64,000 bases of DNA, taken from Pictodentalium vernedei. Its lineage: Eukaryota > Mollusca > Scaphopoda > Dentaliida > Dentaliidae. Numbering within the stretch: position 1 is the first letter of the stretch; every line of letters starts with the position of its first letter. Under the pieces are notes generated by a model. The model was given only the letters and a program-made list of their open reading frames with translations, did no database searches and was not told the DNA's origin. The position numbers and the translations under genes are program-made. Shown here piece by piece: positions 45,211 through 56,922 of the stretch. Location of the stretch: the NCBI GenBank assembly GCA_031216915.1, contig CM062289.1, positions 394,346,674-394,410,673 of the forward strand, in the 5' to 3' direction.

Positions 45211-46675
45211 AACAAGAGGGATGTTACATCCCAACGCTCACCTACATTCGTGCTTGATAATGTCGTTCCAATGTAACATGCCTAATATTTAGTTAATATA
45301 AATCATTAACTAGGCATCAAATGATTAATGTGGTTTATGTGATGGCTTTGGAAAGTCTATATTTCTGCATTTATTATATATCAATTCAACATAGAATCAT
45401 TGGATATAAAAGCATTTTTTTCTTTTAGAAATGTTTATGATTAAGAATATGAATCGTGAGGCCAGATATTAAATCATAAATAAGAATTAGGTAAGGCTTT
45501 CATAAATCAATGAAATTGTAATTGAAGTACATTCATTGGTTAAAGAGGAGTTATGGAAAAACATTCGTTCAAGAAAGTGATTATAAGTCCCAACAAAAAT
45601 ACATCACATCAACAACTAAAATAAGCCTTAATGTTACTAGTAACAAGTATGAGAAAGTATTAAATAAAAAAAAAAAGTTAAAAAAATTTTTTTTAAAAGA
45701 AAGTGAATATAAGTCCCAAAAATCCCCCTCAAATTCCTCAAATATGCATGTAATGAGGGCGCAACGTTACCGCAATGTAGTTCAGTAACCCATGTGTACA
45801 ATATCAATTGCCTGGAAAGACACATAGAAACAGAACTCACCTTAACACAAACTTTTAGAACTTAAAATTGAGTAAGTCAGAGAAAAACGTGAACATTGTG
45901 ACTGAAAAAAAGAAAAGAAATCAGGTAAAATTTCTGCATACAGTAACGTTAATACCTAAAGTAGTTATTGAAATGAGAAAATAAACAGTAATGAGAGGTG
46001 AAGGCACCACAATCTGCACAAAAGCTGACTTTAACGCAAATTCTTACAGCACCTAAACGCTAATTCTTACAAGTTTTGGCAGAAAATCAGCCTCAAATGC
46101 CTCAAATATGCATGTAATGAGGGTTAAATATTACTGCAATGGAGTTCAGTAACCCAAGTGTAGAATATTAATCGCCTGGAAAGACATATAGAAACACAAC
46201 TCACCTAAACACAAAGTTTACAAAGTTTTACAACTTAAAATTTACTAAGTCCAAGAAAAACATGAAAATTTTGACTGAAAAAAAAAAGAAAATTTCCGTT
46301 AAATTTCTGCGTACAGTAGGGTTAACACCTACAGTTGTTATTGAAATATGAAAATCAACAGTAATGAGAAGAAGCAGCACAATCTGCACAAAAGCTGACT
46401 TTAACACAAATTCTTACAACACCTAAACGCAAATTCTTACAAGTTTTGGCAGAAAATTTTAGGTGAAATTTGGAAAAAAGTCGTAGTATCAGGGTTAAAT
46501 ACTGTTCTGATAGTCCCCTACAACCTACATATGCAATATCAAAGGCCTGAGCCCACTGATCTTTGAGAAATTAACCTTCACATTAAATCTTACAATATTG
46601 GACACGCCGGACGCCGACGCCCGAGGTCACGACCGACGTAAGCTCACCACTTCTAATAGAAGTTGGTGAGCTAAT
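45211..46675. mobile_element. Tandem-repeat element related to 41410-43403
   Basis: Ends caacgctcacctacattc and inverted gaagttggtgagct. Units of about 370 bp (for example from 45749 and 46116) share atgagggttaaat, agttcagtaaccc and acacaaattcttac. The right end again has a gacgccgacgcccgaggtc segment. Confidence 0.7.
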
Positions 46676-46781
46676 AATGTAACTGGCATTAGATATTTAT
46701 TTATTTATTTATTGGTGTTTAAGGTCACCTTCAGCACCTTTGGTTATATCGTGACCTCAAAACAGGGATCAAGTCAAGCTT

Positions 46782-47080
46782 AGGCCCCACAAAGTAGATC
46801 CTTTCTTTCTCAGGCCATTTTTTTGTAAAATTGCATGCTGGCAGGTTGGTGGTTTTTTATTTTATTTTTGTAATTATTTCTTTGCCATCAAAAATTTGTG
46901 GTTCTATGTTTTAGGCCTCACAATAGCATGGGTGGTGGTGTACAATTCCTCCCTTGAGTGCATGATGGCTTTGCAATGCTAAAGCATTGTAAAGCCTTGT
47001 TGCATTCAAGGGACAAATTTATCAATTTTATTAACATTGATAAAATATCCGACATAAATCATTTAATTTTCAATTTTTAG
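46782..47080. mobile_element. AGGCC-terminated palindromic element, family F, truncated
   Basis: Left end aggccccacaaagtagatc and the core gcaatgctaaagcattgtaa are present; the right third is missing where another repeat begins at about 47085. Confidence 0.72.
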
Positions 47081-47194
47081 CTCAACTTTGACGTAAGCCA
47101 AATTTTTAGCTCAACTTTGACGTAAGTCAAATTTGAGATTATGCCATGGCCCGTCATCCATCTGTCCATCCATCCGTCTGTCCATCAACAATTC

Positions 47195-47900
47195 AATATG
47201 GCTCGGGCTAGAGGCCGTATTTATGAACCGATCTTTACAAATCTTCTTGAGTACCTTTGTTATCACCGTGGGACGAGAACGAGTGTTTTTGGCTACAGTC
47301 CAAAATTCAAGATGGCCACCAGCAGCCATTTTGTACTTTAGTTAGTGCAATCAGTTTTTGTACAGAACTTCTGTTTGAAAGTTCTGATTTGAATAAATTT
47401 TTGTATGAATGTTTAGTAACATGGAATAAATCACATATAATACAGGTTTTTTTCTCATGCAGAAATTATGCAAATTAGATGAACTTTGATTTATTCAGTG
47501 CTACTTATACACTGTAAGTGCACATGTCAATACGGCTTGGGCTGGAGGCTGTATTTATGAACCGATCTTCACGAAACTTCTTGGGTACCTTTGTTATCAC
47601 CTTGGGACGAGAACGAGTGTTTTTGGGTGTGGTCCAAAATTCAAGATGGCTGTCGACGGCCATTTTGTACCAAAATTAGGTACAATCAGTTTTTGGTACA
47701 GAACTTCAAAATGAAGGTTCTGATTTGAATAAATTTAAGAATGAATGTTTAGTAACATGGAATACATCACATATAATACAGGTTTTTTTCTTGTGCAGAA
47801 ATTATGCAAATTAGATGAACTTTGATTTATTCAGTGCTACTTATACACAGTAAGTGCACATGTCAATTCGGCTCGGGCTAGAGGCTGTATTTATGAACCG
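47195..47900 (+). repeat. Tandem duplication of about 335 bp
   Basis: Units start at 47195, 47529 and 47865 (the third is only about 35 bp long). Each begins with a gctcgggctagaggc-type motif and contains tatttatgaaccgatct, ccttgggacgagaacgagtg and gaactttgatttattcagtg. Confidence 0.82.
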
Positions 47901-47954
47901 ATAAACTAATCAAACTATTTTACTGGGAGAGAACTGGTGCTGTACATACACAGA

Positions 47955-48107
47955 ACGACACACGTGTGTGATTGGGTTAATCGATATGGCATGAGCGCCA
48001 GCATGGGAGGATAGAACAAGAGGCTGCAGGTCTCGAGTTTTATCCTTCTGTGATGGCACAAGTGCCGTATCAATTAGCCCATTCACACATGTGTGTCATT
48101 CTGTTAT
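47955..48107. repeat. Imperfect palindrome, about 150 bp
   Basis: acagaacgacacacgtgtgt at the left pairs with acacatgtgtgtcattctgt at the right, with arms of about 65 bases. It is probably a small MITE of another family; no target duplication was identified. Confidence 0.65.
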
Positions 48108-48700
48108 TATTACACACCTTCACATTTATAAAAACAATTATTAGAAGGACACTCACCAATTCATTTGACAACTAACAACAAGTATAACACATTTTATCGG
48201 CAACCAAATTTGCGAGGAGAACCTATGTTACTATTTCGTCCCCCCAAGTTCCAATGTGTTCAATGTGCCAGTAGGCACATAGAACATACTAGTACTCTGG
48301 GACGATTTGCAGCTATCACTACCGATTGCGTTGTGCGATTTGTAGAAAATTCCAGTGAGATTTCGCATCAATTAAAAAATAGTCCATCAACGATTTCCGT
48401 TCCGCACATATGTGTGGAACAGATTTTCATTTTCCACATGGTTTAGTGTTGCTGTAGATGAGCATTTCATAGAATAGGCGTGTAATAAAAACTATCGTAG
48501 ACATTTTCCAAGTTAAGGAGCCTAGATATTAAATAAAGTCCAGCCAATCATTTCTACCTGTGTTGCACAATTTAGAACTTGTTGACCACAGTCAAGAAGC
48601 ACCTCTTCAATTTCCGGGGTTCAACAGGGCATGGGAACAGTTGACCGAGTAAACTGGCAGAGTTTTTGTTCATTAAAATATTTCAAACTGTATGTGAAAA
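48108..48700. other. Unassigned intron stretch
   Basis: A 93-codon plus-strand frame (48165-48446) is open but shows no recognised motif. It is upstream of, and antisense to, nothing known, so it is probably chance. Confidence 0.45.
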
Positions 48701-48709
48701 TACACTCAC

Positions 48710-48789
48710 CCTGTCTTTCTGTTTAGATTTCCAACATTCATCACATGTTCTATTTCATTTACACTCTTAGTGACAAAAGAGGACAAATC
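48710..48789 (-). CDS. KIF3B: KIF3B-like exon 5
   Basis: The exon reads DLSSFVTKSVNEIEHVMN followed by VGNLNRKT and two bases of a Gly codon. It corresponds to the helix preceding Switch I. The acceptor is ATTCTAG and the donor GG|GTGAG. Where most KIF3B proteins have Asn-Arg-Ser-Val before the Gly-Ala of Switch I, this one has Asn-Arg-Lys-Thr, a small difference that may be species-specific. Confidence 0.92.
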
Positions 48790-49183
48790 CTAGAATAAAA
48801 TGAAAAAAATTTAAGGCCTCTCTAAAGCTAAGACTACTCACAGTTCTAAAGGGCCCTATACTTTGAAATTCAATTTGATTTGACATTGCCCCAATAATTA
48901 GATTCAAATTGCACTGATTCAAAAATTCTAAAATCAATGAGATATTCTCAAAAACCTACGAAGTATCTCCTCATGAACTCTTCTCCTATCATCGGGTCTC
49001 CTGAGCAGGAGACTTGATGATAGAAGAGTTTGTGTAAGTTCTGCTTCTGAAATTACATTGATTCTGTTCTGGAACATTCTGCTTTTTTTGCTTGAATTGC
49101 ATGTGTTGCCATTGCACACAGTACATGAATGGAGACTGACAATATTTACAATTGTAAGAAGGTGCTGTGAGTGGTGAGAATTG

Positions 49184-49750
49184 TAGAGCTGTAGGTTTTT
49201 AAATTTCTTGTTCGGTTTCGGTTTTGATTTTTCAGGTGGAGTAAAACCTCGGTTCGGTTCGGTTTTCGGTTTGTTCATGAGGCCAAGTGAAATTCAATAA
49301 AACTCATTCTTATGTCCGGAGTCATAACTGAATGGTAGTGAAAATGAGTGAAACTCAATGAATGCCTGAAATAAGCTATAATACATGAAGAATCAGGAAG
49401 GCCAATATAATAATTACCTAAATGTACAGAACTTTTATTGTGCTTGGCCATTTTTCGAGGTCTGACACCTACACGCAACTTGAGGAAAGCTGCAAACACA
49501 ACTAAACTGAAATGTCGGAAATTCACAGAATGTAGCCTTCCCAGAGTAGTGAGATACCCAGACACTGCCAATGGCAGTGTCTGGGTACTCTCACTACTCT
49601 GGGATGGCTACATTCTGTGAATTTCTCCAGCAAGAGAGAATTTAATAAAAAAACCGAAAAACCTTAAATTACGGGATGTCGACGGTTTCGGCTTCGTTTT
49701 TTTTTTAAAACTAAAAACCTCGGTTCGGTTTTGGTTAACCTACAGCTCTA
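49184..49750. mobile_element. hAT-like MITE with internal palindrome
   Basis: Termini TAGAGCTGTAGGTT and inverted TAGAGCTGTAGGTTAACC, flanked by GAGAATTG and GAGATTTG (7 of 8 matching). Near both ends are cggttcggtt runs. The centre (about 49510-49622) is a hairpin with arms of about 50 bases (ccagacactgcc core), perhaps a nested element. Confidence 0.8.
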
Positions 49751-50095
49751 GAGATTTGATTTGATTCAAGGTTCAATTCGATTCAAAAACTGGTGCCTCA
49801 TTCAATAGAAGAAGAGTTCAAAGAGACTCTGTTTCCAAAACTTTGATTCTGTTCTGCAAATATTCTGCATTTTTGACTGACATGCCCAAACAGACAAATC
49901 ACCATTCAATACAATACTTGAATGAGACAGGCAATATTTACAGTGGTAAATAAAATAATGGCCTGAGAAACAGAAGATCTACTTTGTGTAGCCTAAGCAA
50001 TGCAATATTTCTAATTTGAAGAGCCATGAGATTTTGACTGATATAATTCTATGGAAGAATTGTGTGTGTGTACAGAACAAATATGAATTAATAAC

Positions 50096-50343
50096 TTAAC
50101 CCTTTAACTAAACGAAAAGCAGATGACACTTGCAAACAAAATTCTTGAATAATTGAATATTTTCATTTTGCATTAAAAACATAGTTTATGATCCCACATT
50201 GGAACGAGCTCATTGAGCTCATTCCAAGGAGGGGTTATAAGCTATGTTTTTGAGACAAAAAAAGAAAAAATAATGGAAATTGAATGGTAAGTTTTGTGAA
50301 TATGGTCAGCCGGTTTTGGCCGTTATGTTGGATAATGGGTTAA
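50096..50343. mobile_element. TTAA-type palindromic MITE, family A
   Basis: TTAA at both ends (50096-50099, 50340-50343). The hairpin core is mutated on one arm (ggaggggttataagctatg). Confidence 0.82.
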
Positions 50344-50357
50344 CAAGAGTGTCTTAG

Positions 50358-50482
50358 TTTTTGCTGATACTATGCTGTTATGTGATACACTGTTGAAAAG
50401 AGCTCTCACAACTATTGTCAAAAGTATGTCACAGCAGCTCTTTTCAACAGAGTATAACATAACAGAATAGTATCATATTATC
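50358..50482. repeat. Palindrome, about 125 bp
   Basis: gatactatgctgttatgtga and its imperfect complement (cataacagaatagtatcat), with inner arms tgttgaaaagagctc. A MITE core of unknown family. Confidence 0.65.
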
Positions 50483-50654
50483 AGCTGAACGAGGAGATAC
50501 CTGAACTGTTGAGATGTTCTTGGCCAATGAGATTAGACCTGAATTAACAAAGTTTGAACAAATGATTTCAATGTGGTTGTTATGATTGAATTTCCGGGTA
50601 AGATTTTGGTAAAATAAGTGTTTATCAGGGTTTAATGGCACTTTCAACAAGGTA

Positions 50655-50990
50655 ATATCATGTAGGAGTTTTATGGAGGTAGGAAATGGGAGTATTTAGT
50701 GACAACTATCAAGCCATGGTGAGTAACTGTCAGACTCTCCAATTTACTAATGTAGCACAAGCAGAGTTAGCATCAGTTGAAGGCAGGTGTACCATCATCA
50801 TACTCTATGCCTTAGAATTGTGCCACCATCCTCCCAATGGATTTGAAGTATGGCTGTATCTTGCCCAAGGATACAATGCACATATCTTGCCCAAGGATAC
50901 AGTGCATGTGGTCAAGTGGATTGATGCACTGGTCTCTCTGAGAGACCAGCGCACTCATCCACTCAGACACCACTCTCTCCAATAGGCACT
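50655..50990 (-). mobile_element. SINE fragment, degenerate
   Basis: Contains atcatgtaggagttttatgg, ggtgagtaactgtcagact and a relic of the rest of the body. The head region ends in cactcagacaccactctct, similar to the ctgagccaccacactccc of other copies. No clear duplication was found. Confidence 0.6.
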
Positions 50991-51180
50991 GTCCAATGAA
51001 CAGTAACAAATAAATCCAGGTGAAGAAATTATGGCCACTAAAATTAATCCAGCACTCCATCAGGTAGGAATTTATTTACTTGATGTTTATTCATCAAGTT
51101 TCGAGATAAGATATTTGGGTTTTATATCTAATGCATTATTTTTCTAATATGTGAATTTTAACAAGTAGCAAGTTACTTAC

Positions 51181-51264
51181 CTTCACATATATACCTGTGT
51201 CAGGTCTCTCCTTCAAATCCAGTCTCCGTTTCTGATCTTTTGCCAAGAGATCCCGGATTTCTTC
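51181..51264 (-). CDS. KIF3B: KIF3B-like exon 4
   Basis: Twenty-eight codons read [18 protein letters not shown] followed by [10 protein letters not shown]. This is the conserved segment after the LEIYQ beta strand and before loop L8 in kinesin-2. The acceptor is TTTTTCCAG and the donor AAG|GTAAG. Both ends lie on codon boundaries (phase 0). Confidence 0.95.
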
Positions 51265-51639
51265 CTGGAAAAAAAATTTCTCATCACTTTCAAAATTTGT
51301 GAAAGCATACATGAAGATTCAGTTTAATAATAAGGGTGCACTTTGGCTCTTTAAAAGCAATCAGCAATTGTGAGGCATCAGAAAATTTAAAACCTTCCAG
51401 AATGTTTTTTTGTTTGTTGAGCATTGTTTATTAAAAGCAACATACCGGTTCCCTAAGATGGCTGCCGCTGCGACACTTTTCCATATGTGTCCAATACAGG
51501 TTATAACAATCCAGTTATATAGAGAATTAGAGATCAGTGGTTTATCTCTTCAGTATATTAACTGTTCATAGTCAGTAGTTATAGTGGTCGGACAGCAACT
51601 TCTGGTAAAACCAGAGCACATCAAATTAAATTTAACTTG
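51265..51639. other. Unassigned intron stretch
   Basis: Upstream of exon 4. No repeat or reading frame was recognised. Confidence 0.45.
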
Positions 51640-51886
51640 GTAACCCTTTACCTAACATGAAAAGCAGACGACACATGCAAACAAAATTCTTGAATACATA
51701 ATATTTTTCATTTTTTGTCTCAAAAACATAGGTTATGACCCCTCATTGGAACGAGCTCGATGAGCTTGTTCCAAAGAGGGGTCATAACCTATGTTTTTGA
51801 GACAAAAAATAAAAAAATAATGAAAATTGGCGATTTTTGTGAATAGCGCTGGCCGGTTTTGGTCGTTACGTTGGGTAAAGGGTTAA
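51640..51886. mobile_element. TTAA-type palindromic MITE, family A
   Basis: Full-length copy with right TTAA at 51883-51886; the left copy has changed to GTAA. The hairpin arms are nearly perfect. Confidence 0.83.
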
Positions 51887-51889
51887 AGG

Positions 51890-52120
51890 CCTAATTCCAA
51901 TTTTGATAAAGTTTTAATGCAAAGGAACAAGTGCCCCAACATGCAATGTTTGGGAAACTCAAAACTTGTTTGCTAAGTACCTTGACAGTTGTTTCTAGAC
52001 AAGTCTTAGCTGCCTCTATAGGCAGCCAAGACTTGACTAGAAACAACTATAAAGCCACAGGAGGTAGACTTTCAATGTATAGCAAAAATGTATAAAAATC
52101 TCAAGGCCCTTAAGGGTTAA
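51890..52120. repeat. Palindromic MITE-like repeat
   Basis: Core agttgtttctagacaagtct pairs with agacttgactagaaacaact around gctgcctctataggcagc. The outer parts (ggcctaattcc; ggcccttaagggttaa) are similar to 54909-55147, which has a weaker version of the core (tcatttctaatcaagtct), so both belong to one family. Confidence 0.68.
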
Positions 52121-52321
52121 AAGAATAAACAGCTGCGCCCTGAGCACATGATACGCTCATTATTAATTACAAGAGGGAAGCACACAATATGAGTATACAT
52201 GTGTACTTGTCAGGTTTTTTATATATCATAACCAACAACATACTGTGTTCAATAATTTGGAAATAAAATTATTTTAATTTTATGTATATATCTTATGTCT
52301 ATAGAGATCATAACTTCAAGA

Positions 52322-52806
52322 AAAAATCAACGATTTTCTAAGTAATAAAGTCCCATAACTCTGGAATGACTAATCAAACGGCAACAACAACTGAAAGGGA
52401 GCTTCCTTACATCAACATAAACCACCTACCAAAAAATCGTGAAAATCTCTTGAAGCGTTCTCGAGTTATCGTACGACGCATAAAAAAATCAACAATTTTC
52501 TAAGTAATAAAGTCCCATAACTCTGGAATGACTAATCGAACGGCGACACTAAACGAAAGGGAGCTTCCCTCCATCGATATACACCACCTACCCAAAAATC
52601 AAGAAAATCTCTCAAAGCGTTCTCGAGTTATCGTATGACGTGTAAAAAATCAACAATTTTCTAAGGAATAAAGTCCCATAACTCTGGAATGACTAATCGA
52701 ATGGCAACACTAAATGAAAGGGAGCTTCCCTCCATCGATATACACCACCTATCCAAAAATCCTGAAAATCTCTCAAAGCGTTCTTGAGTTATCGTATGAC
52801 GTGTGA
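52322..52806 (+). repeat. Tandem repeat, three units of about 162 bp
   Basis: Starts at about 52327, 52489 and 52650. Each unit contains aagtcccataactctggaat, gggagcttcc and tctcgagttatcgta. The units are about 85-95% alike by eye, and the last two are closer to each other. Downstream lies gatggacagacggacag, a motif often found near such dispersed elements in invertebrates. Confidence 0.85.
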
Positions 52807-53186
52807 CCGGATGGACAGACGGACAGCGGTGTATAAAAATAAATCCAACATCCACTGACTGAGATATGAAGGTCCAAAGTTGTTACAGATGTACGGATGG
52901 ATGAACGAATCCATAGACGAATGGATGGATGGACAAATGAACAGGCAGATGGATCCCATTTCTATATCCCCGGCAAACTTTGTTTAGGCTTTTAACGCTT
53001 TACAGGCCTTCTCTTGGGTATCTACAGGGGCCCTTTATAGGACCCTTTCTGAATGACATTTGAGAAGATTTTTTCCAATTCTCAACCCTAAATTTCCCAA
53101 TCTCAGTTCCTACTCAAACAGAAATTTGATGCACAACTGGTGCCCTCAACTGGGTACACCACCTAGTTCAGGAAACCAAATCTACA

Positions 53187-53437
53187 TTAACCCTTTAACC
53201 AACGTAACAGCCAAAACCGGTCAGCGCTATTCTCAAAAATCTCCAATTAATTTTCAAAATATTTTCATTTTTTGTCTCAAAAACATAGGTTATGACCCCT
53301 CGTTGGAACGAGTTCGTCGAGCTCGTTCCAACGAGGGGTCATAACCTATGTTTTTGAGACAAAAAATGAAAAAATTTAGTTATTCAAGAATTTTTTTTGC
53401 AAGTGTCATCTGCTTTTCATGTTAGGTAAAGGGTTAA
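53187..53437. mobile_element. TTAA-type palindromic MITE, family A, inverted orientation
   Basis: TTAA at 53187-53190 and 53434-53437. The asymmetric flanks (agccaaaaccggtcagcgc on the left) show it lies opposite to 44584-44834. Confidence 0.85.
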
Positions 53438-53515
53438 ATTTAAATTGCTAGTCTCACAAAGTCTGTGAATTCAATGACAAATGGCAAATCCCCAAAGAGG
53501 GCAGAAGAATTCCTG

Positions 53516-53760
53516 CTTTACCCAATACATATTATATCAAAATTTGTTATTTTAATTATTTCTTTTTCAATTTTTAAAAAAAATTTCAGCAAAATCTTAT
53601 GTGAGAACCTCATTGGAACGATCTCAAGGAACTCATTCCAATGAGGGGGGTTCACATGAAATGGGTTTGTTGAGATTTTTTTTAAGAATAAATTCATTTC
53701 AACCACTCAATTCGAAAATTATGTGGGCAGATATGGGCGATTCATTAGGGTAAGGGTTAA
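53516..53760. mobile_element. TTAA-type palindromic MITE, family B
   Basis: Left end eroded (gctttacccaatacat); right end ggtaagggttaa. The core reads cattggaacgatctcaagga and its complement. Confidence 0.72.
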
Positions 53761-54908
53761 GGATGATATGAAAAACCTAACCTGTAATTTAACATTACTC
53801 AACTAATGATTGCAGGGCTACCATATCATATGTACTGCTCATTCAATTACTAGAAAATTTTTAAAAGCAATTAATATCACAATGAAATTCATACATCATT
53901 AAAGTGTACACAAGAAAAGTATTGCATTCCATGGGATAAGGAAATAATTAACACTTTTCTTCTTAAATTGGAATTTCAATACTAACTGGTTGAGTGCTAG
54001 AAGCCACTATCAGGGCTACTGAAAAGTGCTGAAAGCCACTATAGTGGTTTTACTCTGTGTGCACTATTTTGTGGTTGGCTCAACAGAAGAAGAAAAATAT
54101 TAATATAAAATTGTTTTGTTACAAATTGCAGCAAAACAATTATTTATGAGCAGTATCTTGCTAATTAGTTATGAGCAATATCTTGCTAAACTAAGACTCC
54201 TTTTACTGGTAGTGTGCTAACTTTGAAAAAAATAGTCATGATACAAAAACGACAAGTGAAAAGTAATTTAGAACTCGACCAGTTAATATTATCCTGTGTG
54301 GATGTGGAAAGGGAAAATTTCACTCGAGGGGCAAAATAAGAATATTTGCAGCAGACAAAAGGCATGTCAAGTGTCTTGTGCAAACATCATGCCCAAAGAT
54401 TTACCCATCTCACATCCATAACCCATCGTGGATATTTTTTATCCCACTTAATTGCCAACTTGACATGATTTGGTTTCAAATACTAGTCATGCACCACCCA
54501 ATCTACCTGAAGACGGGGTCGGTTAACAAAATGTAATTTTATTTTCTGAAGGGACAACTAAGATTTCAGTATATACCAAAGGTATGTGCTTGGAAAATGA
54601 ACAGCATTTTGCATGAAGACAGCATTACGACATTGAAGCCATGAGAAAAATTCCGAGAAGCTCCATAACAGTGCTCCTGGGCACTTGTATTGTAATGTTG
54701 TGTTTTGCAGGTGGGTGTGTCCCACCTAGGTATCGGAAAAAATTAGAGGTCGGCAATATTCTGAAAAACTAAACCGAGACCGTACCACGGGGATACCAAA
54801 ACTGTGAATTTCATGTTTTCCTACATTCGCTACTTATAAGGCCTTGTTGAGACTTGACAGCCATTGAAGGGTTCATTGAAAGAAGTGATTGATGTTCTTT
54901 TCAGTTTT
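53761..54908. other. Unassigned intron stretch
   Basis: Mostly unrecognised. Around 53985-54040 (ctggttgagtgctagaagcc, twice in part) it recalls the 3833-4430 repeat. 54740-54800 (aaaccgagaccgtaccacgg) resembles hAT-like interior sequence. Confidence 0.45.
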
Positions 54909-55144
54909 ATTAACCCTTGGGGGCCTGGGAAATTGTAATGAAATCACACTAGACTACAATCTGTAAATGTGCACTTGCTTAGCAGTCATTTCTAATCAAG
55001 TCTGGGCTGTCTTAACAGAGAGTCAACACTTAACTAGAAATCACTGTTCAGGTGATTTATCTACTGTTTGAAAGACCTCCTAATGATGGCATCTTAATGG
55101 CACATGTTCTGAGATTGCAAAAGCCTAAAATAGGCCTCTGAGGG
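54909..55144. repeat. Second member of the 51890-type palindromic repeat
   Basis: aacccttgggggcctgggaa at the left, ggcctctgagggataa at the right, and an eroded hairpin core near 54985-55050. Confidence 0.6.
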
Positions 55145-55390
55145 ATAACCCTTTACCCAAAGCAGACGATATCAAAATTTATTATTTTAAATATCATTTT
55201 TTTTAATTTTTCCCAAAATTTCAACAAAACCATATCAGGTGACCCCCCTCATTGGAACGAGCTCGATGAGCTCATTCCAAGAGGGCTCACATGATGTGGT
55301 TTCGTTGAAATTTCTTGAAAAATAGTAGTTTTCAGCTGAATTTGCATATTATGTGGGTGGATGTGGCCGATTCGTTGGGTAAAGGGTTAA
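55145..55390. mobile_element. TTAA-type palindromic MITE, family B
   Basis: The same termini as family A (ccctttaccc / gttgggtaaaggg, TTAA on the right) but a different interior: gacgatatcaaaatttatt, aacaaaaccatatcaggtga and the core cattggaacgagctcgatga. Family B is a sister of A with another pair of arms. Confidence 0.8.
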
Positions 55391-55878
55391 AGTGTGCTTG
55401 AATATAATTTATGTTAGCAAATGAATGTCAATGTTGAGCTCACTGACAGTGGCATTTGTTGTGGTGCTGTGGTAGAATGATACAAGATAAACTTATTCTG
55501 TATTTTCCTGGAGTGAAATCCCCTTCCATACTACAAGCAAATCTGCCAAGTCAGTTCAGACTGATACTGCGGCATATCCCCTAGAAATACCAAAACAGAT
55601 ACAGATACAAACTCAAAATTCCAATGCCACCCATCTCTAGAAAAAAATCACTAATTATCGCATCACTTGCAATTCTGACACAACTGCAGAGTGTAAAAGT
55701 TTTCAGTCTTAAGGCCGTGATTGGAGACCGCAGAAGCACAGTTTTTGATTCAAAACAGACAAAATCTGTTGGACAATTTAAAATTAAATTGAATTTAGGA
55801 GTTGTTTATAGCTTATTCAGACTTTCATTTTAAAAAAATCCTGGTACACTAAACATCGCATGCACAAGATGATGCCAA

Positions 55879-56922
55879 GGCACGTGGTTTCTTTGGTGGC
55901 GTGCTGATTTGGGAAAACGCCTCTAAGGGCAAAAAAACGAGACGCTATTACTTAGTGTGACAAGTAGGCAACTTAGGCTTTGTGTAGGTACATGATAAGA
56001 CATTATTCACACTACAATTTCTTACCACTAAATATCTAACTTTTAAGCATAATATGCAGAGGAATATTTAGCAAGGTACCAGGCCTGGCATTCTTAAAAA
56101 TGCAGGAGGGCTAAAACTCGCTCCCCTCGCATGACCTAGGCAAGCGATTAGCTCTCCTCAAGCTTACAAAAGATAAATTGTAAAATGAAGTTTTACTGTT
56201 AATGAATTCTGCCAAGTGGGATTTGTACATTTTATTTGGTGCTGCTAACAAGGTAGTCTCTGTGAGATGGCTACACTGCCCCTCCCACACTTCCGGGACG
56301 TGGCAAGGCCCAGAGATGTGGGAGGTGCAGTGTGGCTGTCTCGCAGAGACCACTAACAAACATGTAGCAGAGATCTTACAAGATGTGGGTTTTAGGCATA
56401 GGCACGTGGTTTCTTTGGTGGCGTGCTGATTTGGGAAAACGCCTCTAAGGGCAAAAAAACGAGACGCTATTACTTAGTGTGACAAGTAGGCAACTTAGGC
56501 TTTGTGTAGGTACATGATAAGACATTATTCACACTACAATTTCTTACCATTAAATATCTAACTTTTAAGCATAATATGCAGAGGAATATTTAGCAAGGTA
56601 CCAGGCCTGGCATTCTTAAAAATGCAGGAGGGCTAAAACTCGCTCCCCTCGCATGACCTAGGCAAGCGATTAGCTCTCTTCAAGCTTACAAAAGATAAAT
56701 TGTAAAATGAAGTTTTACTGTTAATGAATTCTGCCAAGTGGGATTTGTACATTTTATTTGGTGCTGCTAACAAGGTAGTCTCTGTGAGATGGCTACACTG
56801 CCCCTCCCACACTTCCGGGACGTGGCAAGGCCCAGAGATGTGGGAGGTGCAGTGTGGCTGTCTCGCAGAGACCACTAACAAACATGTAGCAGAGATCTTA
56901 CAAGATGTGGGTTTTAGGCATA
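55879..56922 (+). repeat. Near-identical tandem duplication, 522 bp unit
   Basis: The unit 55879-56400 is repeated at 56401-56922 with only a few differences (for example taccacta against taccatta). Each unit holds an inverted repeat: tctctgtgagatggctacac pairs with gtgtggctgtctcgcagaga around a gacgtggcaaggcc loop. The identity shows that the duplication is recent, or else an assembly artefact. Confidence 0.9.

Noticed and set aside
48165-48446. A 93-codon gene on the plus strand
   Set aside because: No recognised motif, no supporting splice or repeat evidence, and such lengths occur by chance in this window.
52322-52806. CRISPR array
   Set aside because: Three 162 bp direct units without spacer structure, in a eukaryotic intron.
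56111-56881. Paired 82-residue frames HCTSHISGPCHVPEVWEGQ
   Set aside because: Both derive from the hairpin within the 522 bp duplication; frame conservation follows from the duplication itself.
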